Assembly: GCA_977006965.1 (NCBI GenBank)
Contig: OZ345370.1
Location: forward strand, 2,356,001-2,420,000
Direction of reading: 5' to 3'
DNA from: Phymatolithon calcareum
Lineage: Eukaryota; Rhodophyta; Florideophyceae; Hapalidiales
Length of the DNA: 64,000 nt
Shown here: positions 22,865-34,200 of the stretch, in pieces
How the letters are laid out: each line of letters starts with the position of its first letter
How positions within the stretch are numbered: position 1 is the first letter of the stretch
The notes under the pieces: generated by a model
Seen by the model: only the letters and a program-made list of their open reading frames with translations
What the model was told of the DNA's origin: nothing
The model's database searches: none
Made by a program: the position numbers and the translations under genes

Positions 22865-23932
22865 CTATTCCGAGCCTCTCTTCTTCTTGTTCCGATTCCG
22901 GGGCCTGTTCCGCTTCCCTGTAACCATCGGAATCATCCGCACCTCTTCGATGTAATCGAACCTGACGCCGTCTCCGAGACATGCCATCAACGCCGGAGGA
23001 CTAAGCTTCAAGGCACCGCGCTCCATGCCGTCGAAAACATGTTTCCTGTTGGCATCAATAACCACCATGTTCTCGAATCCCGTGCCGCGCAAGGTAATGA
23101 GGTATATCCCGCTATTTTGCTTCATGAGCCAATTCGTACTTGGATCCCCGAGTCCAGGCACATGTACTAGCGCATACCTTCCCACTGCGTCCGAAAACCA
23201 TTTCGACAGGTCTGCTAGACCTCTCACGAGTGATTCGTCCACTCGTCCTTGAACCACATTCCGCATCACTTCACGGGCATTATCTGGTCGTCCCAGCTCC
23301 TTGATTCCGTTCAGCACTGCCGCTGAAACGCACGTTGTATCACTGCCCGTCCGATAATATACCGGGTACTCTGCATGATAATACAATTTGGCAGCCCTGC
23401 TTGCACCCCGACTCCCGGGACGATCCAGGCGCAAAGCACGACATTTGTGGTCGACGCAACAACTGTCTACTGCGTCCACACAGAGATACATAGGGTCAAT
23501 TCCCAATACCACTATGCCATCCCCTGTCACGCTGTGTGTGTTTGCGACCTTGCCTCTAACACGGACGCGAACGCCAGCAATCCTGGTCATCTCCATGGTA
23601 TACAGCAAGATTGGATACCACTTCAGAACTTTCTTATCGGCGGAGGCGTAGTAACGGCCATCAGTCTCTCCTTCCTTCTGACCGTCCGAGAGCTTGATCT
23701 TCCGGAACTCCCAGCCTGCGCTACTACTCGCACTTCCACGTTCTTCCTCAAGAAAGCCACACCACGCTGCATCATGCACCGTCAGCTTGCGTTTGGGCCT
23801 TCTTCTACACCACTGGTATATGCTCGATCCAAAGACGTCGATAAAATCGACCGCTTCGACTTTCCTTGGACCGAGCCGGGTGTGGCGGAAACAGTAGGCA
23901 GGCCGCCTTCTTCTTTCTGCTCCACCCAGCAC
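22865..23932 (-). CDS. Antisense ORF of the Copia element; possible papain-like-fold domain
   Basis: An open minus-strand frame of 355 codons between RNase H and the 3' LTR, convergent with gag-pol. Residues 1-60 are basic. Residues 150-165 hold a cysteine cluster (C151, C158, C159, C164). Residues 188-330 have the layout of a cysteine-peptidase-like fold: a Cys at the start of a helix (DTTC201VSAAVLNGI), then GIYLITL, then ENMVVID-x7-FD, where such families normally have H-x-V-x-x-D; here the histidine position reads N288. The C-terminus is a basic tail (R/N/K-rich) that may act as a nuclear signal. The catalytic reading is tentative. Its likely N-terminal part is the H3-like frame upstream, reached by one frameshift. 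The opposite plus-strand frame (23375-24190) is also open but shows no motif. Confidence 0.55.
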   Translation of the reverse strand: MLGGAERRRRPAYCFRHTRLGPRKVEAVDFIDVFGSSIYQWCRRRPKRKLTVHDAAWCGFLEEERGSASSSAGWEFRKIKLSDGQKEGETDGRYYASADKKVLKWYPILLYTMEMTRIAGVRVRVRGKVANTHSVTGDGIVVLGIDPMYLCVDAVDSCCVDHKCRALRLDRPGSRGASRAAKLYYHAEYPVYYRTGSDTTCVSAAVLNGIKELGRPDNAREVMRNVVQGRVDESLVRGLADLSKWFSDAVGRYALVHVPGLGDPSTNWLMKQNSGIYLITLRGTGFENMVVIDANRKHVFDGMERGALKLSPPALMACLGDGVRFDYIEEVRMIPMVTGKRNRPRNRNKKKRGSE

Positions 23933-24057
23933 GCCGTCATCTCGTGCACCCTGGCCTCCCCAGGATGCTTGACGGCACGCGCAGCCTTCGTAGCGAGTTC
24001 CTTCCTCAGAGCTCTTCCACCCGTGGACTTACTCGCTGTCTGCTTGGTGACCGCCAT
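23782..24057 (-). CDS. Histone H3 N-terminal tail look-alike at the start of the Copia antisense ORF
   Basis: The minus-strand frame from the ATG at 24057 starts with a sequence matching canonical histone H3 residues 1-26 at 21 of 26 positions. Kept are A1, T3-K4-Q5-T6-A7, K9-S10-T11-G12-G13, A15, R17-K18 and L20-A21-T22-K23-A24-A25-R26. Changed are R2 to V, R8 to S, K14 to R, P16 to L and Q19 to E; K27 and beyond are lost. The globular histone fold does not follow, so this is not a histone gene. The frame (91 codons from this ATG; it is open back to 24138) overlaps the 355-codon antisense frame, into which a single frameshift near 23850-23930 would lead. H3K4 and H3K9 are targets of chromatin readers and writers; a role as a mimic is inference. 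Confidence 0.7.
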   Translation of the reverse strand: MAVTKQTASKSTGGRALRKELATKAARAVKHPGEARVHEMTACWVEQKEEGGLPTVSATPGSVQGKSKRSILSTSLDRAYTSGVEEGPNAS

Positions 24058-24138
24058 GTTGCGACCGACTGTCCAAACACCGGAGGGGGTTGCGGGGGCG
24101 ATCGTCAGTGACAGACCCCTTTCGCTAGCATATCCCAC

Positions 24139-24456
24139 TCCACAGGCACCGGTGTTTGGCTATCGTGCCGCGGCGACCGCAGATCGCTAAAAGTCCAACG
24201 GTTGCACTCGACACTCGCTCGGGCCGTCGCTCGCGTTGTGTGGATAGTCGCCGTGTTGTTCGCGCGCGTTTCCGCTCGTTGGTTTGCTCGCTCGTGCGGT
24301 CGTTTCGCTCGCGTATGGTGGTTGCGCAGTTTGGAGGTTGTCCCTTGGACGTACCTCCACTGTCAGCAATATTTGATATTTTATGTCCAAAACGCCACGT
24401 GTGCCTCCACGTGTATAATTTTCCCGCCATTTCTGGGCATCCCCCGAAATAACGCC
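24139..24456. other. GC-rich region between the antisense ORFs and the 3' LTR; candidate antisense promoter
   Basis: No ORF with a recognised product. The region lies directly upstream of the H3-like antisense start and so is where a promoter for a minus-strand transcript would lie. It contains repeated ctcgctcg/cgctcg words near 24220-24320. No TATA box is evident. Confidence 0.3.
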
Positions 24457-24467
24457 AAGAGGGGGGG
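24457..24467 (+). other. Copia polypurine tract
   Basis: Sequence aagaggggggg ends at the base before the 3' LTR, the position at which plus-strand DNA synthesis is primed in LTR elements. Confidence 0.8.
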
Positions 24468-24743
24468 TGTGGCATCATAATGCCTACACGTGAAGCACCG
24501 CATCTTCCTATTCGCCATTGGTCACTATATGGCCAATCACATTCTTCCACATCTCCCTTTGTAATCTCCCGGATTTTCCCAGCTGTAAAAGGAGGAGCCC
24601 AGACAGGAGAGGGAGACAGGGGGTCTGGGGGGTATTTCCGTACCCTTTCGTTTAGCCATCTGCGCGCGCGCTCTCCCCACTCCAACACAGCCTTCCGATA
24701 CAGGCGCTCGCTACCGCACGTACACGCTGTACTACCTACTACA
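24468..24743 (+). repeat. Copia 3' LTR
   Basis: Starts tgtggcatcat, ends ctactaca; 276 bp, about 11 differences from the 5' LTR. Confidence 0.9.
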
Positions 24744-26230
24744 CCCGGACCTTATCATACGTATGATACATGAATTTTTCCTTTGACAACTGAGCCACAC
24801 TGTACTACTTATGATAAACCGATCGGACTATAATTAAACTAGCGATTTGGTCCAATCTTGCAACACCCCGTAAAAAATCTAACAGCAAACTTAATTTTTT
24901 GTTCCTCATCAGACGCCATTGTTTGGTTTTCTAGGATATTTCAAGTTGATTTCAACTAGCTGCGAACATTCTCTCCACTAAGTTTGTCTGGGCTTTCTGT
25001 TCTCAAAGAGCGGTTGCTCGAAGATAGATATATAAATGCTTGATATGCATTTCTATAATTGCTGTCCAAGTCCTGCGACCACAGTCTGCAAGTTCTGAAT
25101 GTCTTGTACCTGTTCTTATTACTTTTGCATATGATCCTTTTTGCTTTAATATTTCCTGACGTTACAGCTATTCTCCTCCCATTCCCCTGTTTCGTTACTC
25201 GAATCTTTGTCCCATTCACCCAACGTATAAAAAAGTTAATGAGATACCAAACAAACGCGGTTGTCGGATATTAACAGATTTATTACAACAGGAATATTTA
25301 TTTAATTCGAATTTAATTTATTCTTCTCTGAGCGTTAAATTCTAACGCCGGTCTAAAGGTACCTCTCACTTAATTTTCAGACACCTTTCACGTGTACCCT
25401 CGATTTCTATAATCTCGAATACTTTTCGAGGATTTTCTGCAGCCTTCTTATTTTTCGATATTTTTTCGGTCGAGGTGGTCGAGAAGACCTTACTTTCAAG
25501 GATTTATGGGGAACTCTTCAAGACATCTTGGTCCGACTGGTCCGTCAAGGTGTCTGATGGGGTCTTAGAGCCTTTTTCAGAATTTTCGGACTTTTTTGAA
25601 ATATTTTCAGATTTGTTCCATGTAAATCAACTACTCACAAATTTTCCTAAAATTTGATTGACTAGTGACCGTGTTGTCCGTTGCTACCAATATTAACGAC
25701 GTTTTATTATAATATTGTCCTTGGAATTTTGTGGAACTTTTCAAAGTTGGAATTGAACTTTTTCTTTACGTTTTAGTTCTAGATTTTTATGATCAAGCGG
25801 TACTAGACTTATTGTCCTTTATACACTCTTCTTCCTTACCCGGAGTGCTTTGCTCCGCTTCAGTCTTGCCTTCGCAAGCAAAGTTCGACGGTCAGTTCGT
25901 CTTCTATAGACGATGGTCGCATATTCCACTCTATAATAAACGTATTTTTACATACGAAAATTCTGATTTAGATTCCACCTCCTCTTCCCATTTTGATGAT
26001 TGTTAGAATCTTATTTGGATCAATCAGAATATTTTGAACAGAAACTTTGTAATGACACTTGTAACATCCGTACATAGGCGACATTTTGCGCTACAGGTAT
26101 AAAATTTAGTGTAATTATAATTGCAGTATAAGTGTAACTATTGTAACAGTGTAATCGTTTACATGCACTGTCTAAAATATTGGAACAATAATGATGCCAT
26201 GAGAAGCTTCGTCCTCCCTTGGTGAGCGAG
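24744..26230. other. Gene-free AT-rich DNA
   Basis: No coding region with recognised features. GTGTAA/TGTAAT-like words near 26090-26160 may be the decayed end of an hAT-type element, but without a partner end. Confidence 0.4.
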
Positions 26231-26234
26231 AGCA

Positions 26235-26460
26235 GCAGAAAGATTTATTTTGTACGCTGGTACGGGGATATTTGCTAACCCTAAGAGAACGAGATCGCTT
26301 GTGAACAGTAACGTACATCATACTGTGGTAGCATTACAGCATGAATATACAGCATCCAGCATTATCATCGTGATTATTCTTATCAAATGCCCGATTATGA
26401 CAAACGCGGCGCCTCCACGACGACTCATGTTTTTGGTCAAAAAAGGAGTTTACTAATTAC
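26235..26460 (+). repeat. Dispersed repeat, copy 1 (partner at 44.6 kb)
   Basis: Matches 44610-44850 in the same orientation over about 220 bp with many substitutions and a small gap. Shared words include cacggggatatt-like, gaacagtaacgtacatcata and catgaatatacagcatccag. It has no coding content or detectable terminal repeats, and is probably an old non-autonomous element. Confidence 0.75.
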
Positions 26461-27189
26461 TGCACAGTCAATCCTGTGTAATTGCAAAGGTTTGGGAAAG
26501 GTGATTAGTTTTTAGTTAGAGAGGATTTTCAGTTCTGCATTTCCTATCATAACACTATCCTAAGCCATATTACAAATAGCTTTCAAGGGAAGACGAGAAA
26601 CAAGTCTTTTCAGCCCAGCTCTAAACGGCCAATCTGCAGGAAATAACATAAACTCAATCATTGACAAGAAACATTTTGCAGATGAATTATAGCTGTCAGC
26701 ATCATAACCTTATATCAATTGATGTCTGTGATTGCCAGCTGAGGAAATAGACATCCGTCTCCAAAGCGCTAGCTGGCATGCCTATCACTGCAGACGATAT
26801 CGAGCACTGTTCCCGCCCTATGCTACGGAATGCTTGCAGGCTGTACAAAGTTACGCAAGTCAGACACTTTCGAGCACTGTTCAGCGTCTCAGTTGATGTA
26901 GCCACGGAAACGTGGAACCAAGTTGCGCAGCGCGTTCCGGCTTAGTCAGCGCCGAATAGTCTCCTCTGGGCGTTGCTATTCTTGAAAGAGTATGGCAGCG
27001 AATCTTTTCACTGTACGATCTGTAAGGTTGACGATATGTCATTCCGGAAATGGGCTTGGATATTTCACGCTGATTTCAGAGCTCCACGTTGTAAGTTTCC
27101 ACCTCCTAAATTTTCATTCTCCGTTAGGCTGTGGCACTAACTTGACTAAGTTATCCTCGTCAGATTGGTTCAATCAATCGACTTTTAGG

Positions 27190-27460
27190 AAAAGAATACA
27201 AAGTTGAGCACTCAGATAAGGTCCGTATTGAGGAAAGGATTCAATAGGGACAAACTTTCGCACGATCCAGTGTGCAAGACCTGTAATTATGGTTTGCAAA
27301 GCAACTGCCGAACACATAATTTTACGTTGTAGTGGATGTGCCATCTCCAGGTGGAAGTTTATTGCTCGAGTGAGTACAACAGTCGTAGAAGAGGTATGCT
27401 GTGAGAGAATCCAAACCATTCTCAAAATTTCTGAACAGTGAGAAGCTGTCGCAGAAAAGG
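27190..27460 (+). pseudogene. LINE (RNase H-bearing family) 3'-end fragment, copy 3
   Basis: Translated pieces FNRDKLSHDPVCKTCNYG and AEHIILRCSGCAISRWKFIAR correspond to the C-terminal CCHC region of the LINE copies at 40.3-42.6 kb and 59.7-61 kb (C-x2-C ... H-x4-C), with at least one frameshift. It is a 5'-truncated relic. The Gypsy element has inserted about 240 bp downstream. Confidence 0.65.
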
Positions 27461-27703
27461 GCCCTGGCCCAGTGATCGTGAAGCATGTGCAGCAGAGCTC
27501 AACTTTTGACGAGATTTTGCTTTGATAGCGATGCAGGCTTGGAGACTGCCTGCCTTTGACGGACTTTGTGAAAGATCTGCAATTTATCTGAAACGTTAAA
27601 CTGTAAATTTGGCGACCTTTCCTTCATAGCGTCCAACGGTCTAGCTTCCCAGAGACAGCGTGCTGCGTCGCCTTTTTCCATACTAGAGTTTGCTGGTACA
27701 GTC

Positions 27704-28113
27704 TGTGGTGCAATGCTCCGTGATCTAGTTGCCCGCTATTTTTCCATTTTTGTAAGCAGTCTATTGTATACCACTGTTCTTATAGTCGTAGTGACCGTCG
27801 GTGGAGAGGAAGGACCAAGGAGGTTTTCGGGCTCTGCAATTCCGGTTCCGACGTTGCCTGATCCCGAGTCCGGGTCAGTTCGTCGCCATTACCGTTACGC
27901 AACCCAAACCGACCGATAAAACCCGTACCTTTTGCTTTTACTTGTTCCTCTTCCTTTTCTATTTCTCTCTCTCTACCACCTCCCTCCGTCGTGCGCGCGT
28001 AAGGCTACAAGCCGCAACTACAACGCGCGTCCGACGCTGCTCTGTCGTGCTAACGCGGAAAGGGGGTCCCGAACACCCCGATCGGCAAGCCCTCCCTAGG
28101 GCTTTGCACGACA
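27704..28113 (+). repeat. Gypsy 5' LTR
   Basis: Begins tgtggtgcaatgc. The end is placed at cacgaca so that its length equals that of the 3' LTR and the cagtc duplication is exact. A TGG, the usual first bases of a tRNA-3'-end primer site, follows after 2 bp (28116: tggtctcccgacc); I cannot name the tRNA. Confidence 0.85.
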
Positions 28114-28217
28114 ATTGGTCTCCCGACCTAGAAAGGTTCACCTTTCTACCACTTCGTTATTCCCGTATCAATTCCGCGAAGACTTATTATACGTCTTCGC
28201 CCCAAACAAACATTGGC

Positions 28218-30531
28218 ATGTCACCGTTGGCCTCCGACGCCAACATGCCGAGACCCAAGCGTCAAGAACGTCCCGGAGGACCATCTAGGACGTCTAGAAC
28301 GTCGGACAAGAATTCCCGCAAGGGATCAAAGGCCAATTCCGACTCTCGCACTTCCGGCGGCGAGAAGGTCGCTCCTGCACATGGTCATAGTTTGCGCAGT
28401 CGAGTGTCCTCGAGACATAGCTCACGCAAATGTGCCGCCGATGTCGGTGCCATTCCGGGAAAAGCGGAAACCGGCTATCGTGAGCCTGGTAGCGTTCACT
28501 TTGAAGAAGGATCCGGACCCAAGCAGGAGAATCCCCTATCCAGGGACGCACAGGTGGCCGTCCTACACCTAATTGAGTCCCGACTCACACCAGTTCGTCA
28601 GGCTGTTTCAGACTTGCAGGATTCGGTGAACATACTAATGTTGAGGACGACTTCCGCTGACGCCGCTCCAGAGGATATACGAAATCTACGTACAGACGTG
28701 AACAGGGTCATGGAAGATCTCCGGACGATTCGAGTCGACGTTGAGAATCATGACGGGATGGTGAAAATGTGGCAAAGCACGTGTCAGGAAATCCGCGACG
28801 CAGATGACGGCGGTACATCACTTAGCGTCGCTAATTCGAAGGCTGATTGGAAAACAGTCTTTCCGGCACAGGCCCGACGGCGTAGCGAAATCATTCCCCC
28901 AATTTCGTTGGACGTCCGTCACTCGAAGCCGAGAAAAGGGAGGAGATCTAAACATCGCCAGTCCTCCAAGAGCGATAATCGTCGCACACGCCGGATTGAC
29001 AAGTATCCGGACTCCTCCGGCAGCTCATCGGATAGCGATGACGACAGCACAGACGAAAACCCGGAACACGGCGGGGATGACGACGATGACGGAACTTCAA
29101 GTCCGAGTAGCTCAGATTCTTCAACTGACCGCTCCTACCGGCGCCATGGGCATAGACGCAAAAGCTCACACCGATACGGATCTAGATCTCGGGAGCGCTC
29201 GCGAAAGATTACCCCTTCCCGTCGTACGCAAGAATCCACACGGAGAAAGAAGGAGAAGGAAAGAAAAGGCCCAAAACACATTGGTCTTCGCAGCCTTCGC
29301 GCTACGAACTCCCGCTACAAGAAGGCCCTATCTTATAGGACGCACCGACTCCGAAACACCTCACAAGATCGCGACTCAAGGGAAACCGGAAAAGTAAAGA
29401 ACCAGATAAGACGACTGGAGATAACGTCACTATCGAAGGCCCCGTTCGACGGGAAAGATCCAATCCTCATCCTGGACTTCCTATGTCGCTTCGTTCGTGA
29501 AGCTGATACCCTTCGGATGAGCGAGGCACAAGCTTACCTCGCGCTCACACATTACCTCCGCGGGTTCGCTCTGAGCCAATTTGAATCCATTCGTGATTCA
29601 TCCTCGACATCGAATGGCAGTGTTACAGGTTGGCCGGAAGCAGTTCAGTATCTGCTCCGATCGTTTGTACCTCGTCATCGATACAAACTGCACTGCGAGA
29701 TTTGCGCGACGTACAGCAGCAAGACGGGGAGGACGAGCGCGATTACAGCACACGGCTGGATTCTGCATGCCGTCGACCTGGTAATGTTTTCTCATTGGAC
29801 GAGAAATGCACAATGTTCGAGTCCGGGCTCGCGCCGGAAATACAGCCACTTGTTTCCCGAAATCGGGAGGCTCATCCAGAGATTAGGTTCCTCGAACTTG
29901 TCGAGTTTGCACGCACTGAAGGCGCCGCTAATAGGGCCCTGGTTCGGAAGACAACTAGTTCGCATCGGTACACTACATTGCGACGCCGAGCCCCGGCACT
30001 TTTGCTGGAGGAGAGCACATCTACCTCTAATGACGCACCTTTCGCGGCGTCCAATGGTCAGCAGGGTAGTGGGGAACTTCTATTCCTCGGCGGCTCCGAA
30101 TCATCTGGCATTCTGTCCTCGATCCCGACCTCCGACTTGCCGTCGACTATCGTGGATCCCTCGGAGTTGGACCCAGTTCAGGCTGAATCTCTACTGCTGG
30201 CAACAAATCGCAAGTTTGCTTCCATCGCTCGCCACGTTCCGCGGCACAAATTCCCGGTGCGCGGGGAAATTCTAACAGACCGGGGTGGGTCGACAGACCC
30301 AGACCACGAGCCGTGCGTCGAGAAGACCTCATCTGTTTTCACTGCTATGCGGCGGGGCACATTGCGCCCGAATGCGGAGAGTCAGACTTCGGCGTAATCG
30401 TAAACAATTTCGAACAGCTGGCTGAAGAAGGTAAAAGGCGCGTGCCGACCGAGAGCTATCATCGGGCGAAAGCGCGCTGCGAACCCAAGGCTACCCAGGC
30501 AATTGCGCCAACCGCTGTGTCGAAAAACTAA
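28218..30531 (+). pseudogene. Gypsy gag, three frames
   Basis: From the ATG at 28218 the frame encodes a long hydrophilic N-terminal region rich in arginine/serine and acidic repeats (SR-like stretches around 29120-29240), then the start of a retrotransposon gag capsid domain near 29430 (AQAYLALTHYLRG). Near 29680-29690 the gag domain passes to another frame (LRDLRDVQQQDGEDERDYSTRLD ... FESGLAPEIQPLV in pieces, 29690-30290). Near 30300 a second shift leads to the zinc knuckle CFHCYAAGHIAPEC (30334-30375, C-x2-C-x4-H-x4-C) in the frame that ends at 30531. Two frameshifts make this copy defective unless it is complemented. The open frame reaching back to 27801 lies in the LTR and is probably not translated. 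Confidence 0.75.
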
Positions 30532-30533
30532 GT

Positions 30534-31290
30534 GTGGGGGCTCCCCTAACCGGGGAATACCCAGCGAGCATTTTGCCCCCGTGCTCGAAAAATATTGTGG
30601 TGCTCAGAAGCCCGAGCAAAGTACTCTCGCGCCACGACAGGTCAGGCTGTGGGTTGTGTCGGCCCTGGGTGCGACACAGAGCCCCACAAGCACCGGAGGC
30701 GATGTTTGTGATGGCGACGAAACGAAATTACAAGGTCTACGCTTTTGTCGGGGAAGACAAAAATAGCCCCATCGGAAAGCTTGTGGTTCTGGACACCGGC
30801 GCTGGACCTAATTTTGTCCGCAAGAGCGAATTGTCGCCGGAACTCCAGCAGAAATTCACCGCTGGGAATCCCCTTCCCGATATCCGGGATGCAAATGGAC
30901 GACCGTTACGCCTAGAACGGACAATATTATTGACTGTCCAATTGGGGCAGTATTCTGTTCGGACAGAGTTTATTGTTTGCGAGCGCCTAGCTGCGTCTGC
31001 GATCCTAGGAGCAGATTTCTGCGATCGCTTCGTGGAGGCAATCTTCCCCCGACTGAGGCAGATTGAGATGGCCGATGGTACGCGTATCCCTATCACCCGG
31101 CGAGCACTGAAGCGACTACCCAGTGCCCCTCCGCTTCCGATTATGCAAGAGTACGACCGTACACTGGGTCGCGTGTCACCAAAGCTACGGGTAGCCAAAG
31201 CGACCACGCTGGCCCCTGAATCCCAAACGTGGGTGATGGTGTCATCGGAGCGGGTGGGACTATCCGTGCTGCAGCCTTGTCGAAGTTATA
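30534..31290 (+). pseudogene. Gypsy retropepsin (protease) region, separated from RT by a frameshift
   Basis: The frame 30534-31394 contains the active-site motif VVLDTGAGPNFV (about 30783-30818) and, 70 residues later, AILGADF, the two hallmarks of retroviral-type aspartic proteases. It cleaves the element polyprotein. Similarity ends near 31275 (SVLQP), where the family continues in the next frame (ALSKLYSAHGISIS), so one base has been lost or gained there, or a programmed shift is used. Everything in this frame after about 31290 is probably out of frame. Confidence 0.75.
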
Positions 31291-34200
31291 TTCCGCACAC
31301 GGGATTTCGATCTCGAATTGCGTGGCCACTCTATCACCGAAAGAGCCGTTCTGGATCTTGGTGGCGAATTTTTCGAAAATGGCACGCTCTCTGAAAAAGG
31401 GGCAAGTGGTGGGTACGGTCTTGCTGCATCCGACAGAGGTGATCAACAGCTCTGTGTCCGTCGCAGAGGTTCTGGGATTGATCCAGGATACCGAAGCCGT
31501 CATCTCGTCCCCTCGTGACACCTCAACCGGGGAGATGCCAGCGCAGAATCGGAAAGGTCTTGCGAGCCTAGACCTGTCCCACTTAGCCGAAGATCATCGG
31601 GACGCTATTCGTGATCTCTTGATACCCTTTTCGCGAATGTGGAGCGGCGAGCTTGGCGAAATATCGGCGACCACGCACCATATTGACCTGACTCCAGGAT
31701 CAAGACCGTCCGCCTCGCCGCCATATCGTGCAGGCCCTCGAGCCCGCCAGGTGGAACAGGCGGAAGTAGATCGCATGCTGTTGAAAGGAGTGATTGAACC
31801 AGCGCTGTCACCCTGGGCATCTCCGGTGGTTTTGGTACCCAAATCAGACGGAAGTTTGCGCTTCTGCGTCGTCTATCGCAAGCTCAATGCAGTGACCGTA
31901 AAGGATACGTATCCCATCCCGAGAATGGACGAGTGCATCGATTCACTCGGCACAGCCAAGGTATTCTCCACCCTGGATTGTAACTCTGGCTACTGGCAGG
32001 TCCCGATCGCGGGAGAAGACCGCGATAAAACAGCCTTTGTTTGCCAGTCGGGCCTCTATCGTTTCAAGAGAATGCCGTTTGGTCTGACGAACGCGCCCGC
32101 GACATTCCAACGTACGCTGGATATTCTGCTGTCACAGTTTAAATGGAAAACGTGTTTGGTCTACCTGGACGACATTATCATTTTTTCGAATGATACCGCG
32201 TCGCATTTCGACCACGTGCGTACGGTACTCACCATCCTGAAAGATGCCGGTGTATCCCTCAAGCTTGAGAAATGCAAGTTTTTCACCAACAAGGTTAGCT
32301 ACCTTGGGCATGATATTCGGCCCGGCGAACTTTCGGTGACCACAACCCGCACGGCAGCACTTCGTGAAGCCCAGCCTCCACGGACACAGACAGAGCTGAG
32401 GTCGTTCCTCGGATTGTGCAATGTCTACCACCGGTTTGTCCGCGACTTTGCCGAAATCGCAGCCCCGTTAAACAAACTACTGAAGAAGGGCACGCCGACA
32501 AAGCTCGCTCCTTTTGGTGACGCCGAGCTGCACGCTTATCGGAAGCTAATTGACGTGGTCACCTCTCCGCCGGTGCTAGCCCTCCCGAAACCAGGACTTC
32601 CATATTCGTTGGATACTGATGCGAGCGCGAACATGGTAGGCGTCGCAGCCTTTCAACTGGACCACGGAGAGCGACGCCCTATTGGATTCTGGTCGCGTTC
32701 GCTCGTCCCGGCGGAGAAAAATTACTCGGCATCTGAACGAGAATGTTTAGCAGTCGTTTGGGCTGTGACGACATTGAGACCCTATTTGCAGGGAGAAAAA
32801 TTGACTGTGTATACCGACCCCGCGGCGCTGCATTGGCTACTGGAAATCGCTGAACCTTCTGGACGACTTATGCGCTGGAGGTTACGCCTGTCGGAGTTTA
32901 CGTTCAACGTTGTTTACAAGAAAGGGAAGGAAAACACGCAGGCCTACGCGCTTTCTCGTTTAAGCACGTTAGGCGAAACAACGGCAGATTTGGACGAAGA
33001 AATACCCTGCTTCCACGTGGACGAATATTCACAAAATAATCTCGACGCCGAGAGGGACGAATGTCACGGATTCCGAAATGAGAACGAGAGCGAGATGGAT
33101 GCTCTGTTTGCCTTATCGGATTACAACCCAACTAGTGTTCAACTCACCCCGGTGACTCGCGAAGAACTTCTGCGGGAGCAGTTGGCGGATCCGTTTTGTG
33201 GAAGCGTGCGGAAAGGCCTAGAAGATGGAAACGACCTTCCATTCGCACGGGATGAAGTTGGTATGCTAATCCGTCTGGAAAGCGAGACGCCTCAACTAGA
33301 CGTTCCGGATTCGCTTCAAGGCAGAATACTGCATCTGAGCCATTACCCAACCATGTCCGGACACCCTGGAGGACGAAAACTGTATTACTCTCTGCGAAGG
33401 GATTTTTACTGGCCCTCTATGGCAACAGACTGCTACGCGACCGCTCGAAACTGCCCCACCTGTGATCGAAATCGAGTGAAGCTAAGACGAAACGAAAAAA
33501 GGATGAAGCTTTTTCCCGCAGCGAGACCTCTGGAGTTCGTGGGTATTGATATCTTCGGGGAGCTTATTAAGACACCAAGGGGAAATCGGTATCTACTTGT
33601 CATCACGGATCGGTTTTCGAAGCTCGTACGCACGGTACCACTTGCACGTATCAACGCAGCTGACATTGCCAAGGCGTTCGTGCATCATTGGGTGTTCGTA
33701 TACGGGCCACCTGTGTCAGTGCTGTCTGACAACGGAAAACTGTTTACGTCCAAGTTCTTCCAGCATGTCTGCGCCATTCTCGGCATCGAGAACGTATTCA
33801 CCACGACATACCACCCCCAGTGCAATGGGCAGACGGAGCGTTTTAATCGGACTATCCTCGCCGCTTTACGGCACTACATTGCAGACCATCCCACCGATTG
33901 GGATTTGTTCTCAGATGCGGTAACATATGCCTACAATACCCAGACGCACCGTGTAACAAAACTCTCGCCATTCGAGCTGGTACTTTCAAGGCCTCCTCCA
34001 CCATTGGGCCTTGAGGCGCGCCCGTCCATGGACCAGCCGGGTGACAGGGAGACGTTCCGCACAAAGTGGATGAATTGGCTACGGCATTTGGTGGGAACGG
34101 CGTCAACAGAGATGCGAAAGGCACAAGAATTGTCCAAGAGAAATTTTGACGCCCGCATTCGACCGACCGTTGACCGCATCCGACCGGGAACTTTCGCTTT

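Larger units (their letters stand above)
17594..24743 (+). mobile_element. Ty1/Copia LTR retrotransposon with antisense ORFs
   Basis: Two 276-bp LTRs (17594-17869 and 24468-24743), both starting TG and ending CA, about 96% identical. A primer-binding site follows the 5' LTR directly, and a polypurine tract ends at the base before the 3' LTR. The inside carries Copia-ordered gag, protease, integrase, RT and RNase H on the plus strand (integrase before RT), broken by several stops and frameshifts, and an antisense ORF region (22865-24138) between RNase H and the 3' LTR. The 5-bp flanks differ (ctctg and cccgg), so no target duplication is visible. The element is defective for sense proteins. 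Confidence 0.9.

Noticed and set aside
23375-24190. 271-codon plus-strand ORF opposite the Copia antisense frames
   Set aside because: It shows no motif, while the minus strand gives the unmistakable H3-like tail and an ordered 355-codon protein; judged a shadow frame.
27801-28217. Extension of Gypsy gag upstream into the 5' LTR
   Set aside because: The frame is open by chance inside the LTR; the first plausible ATG after the LTR and primer site is at 28218.
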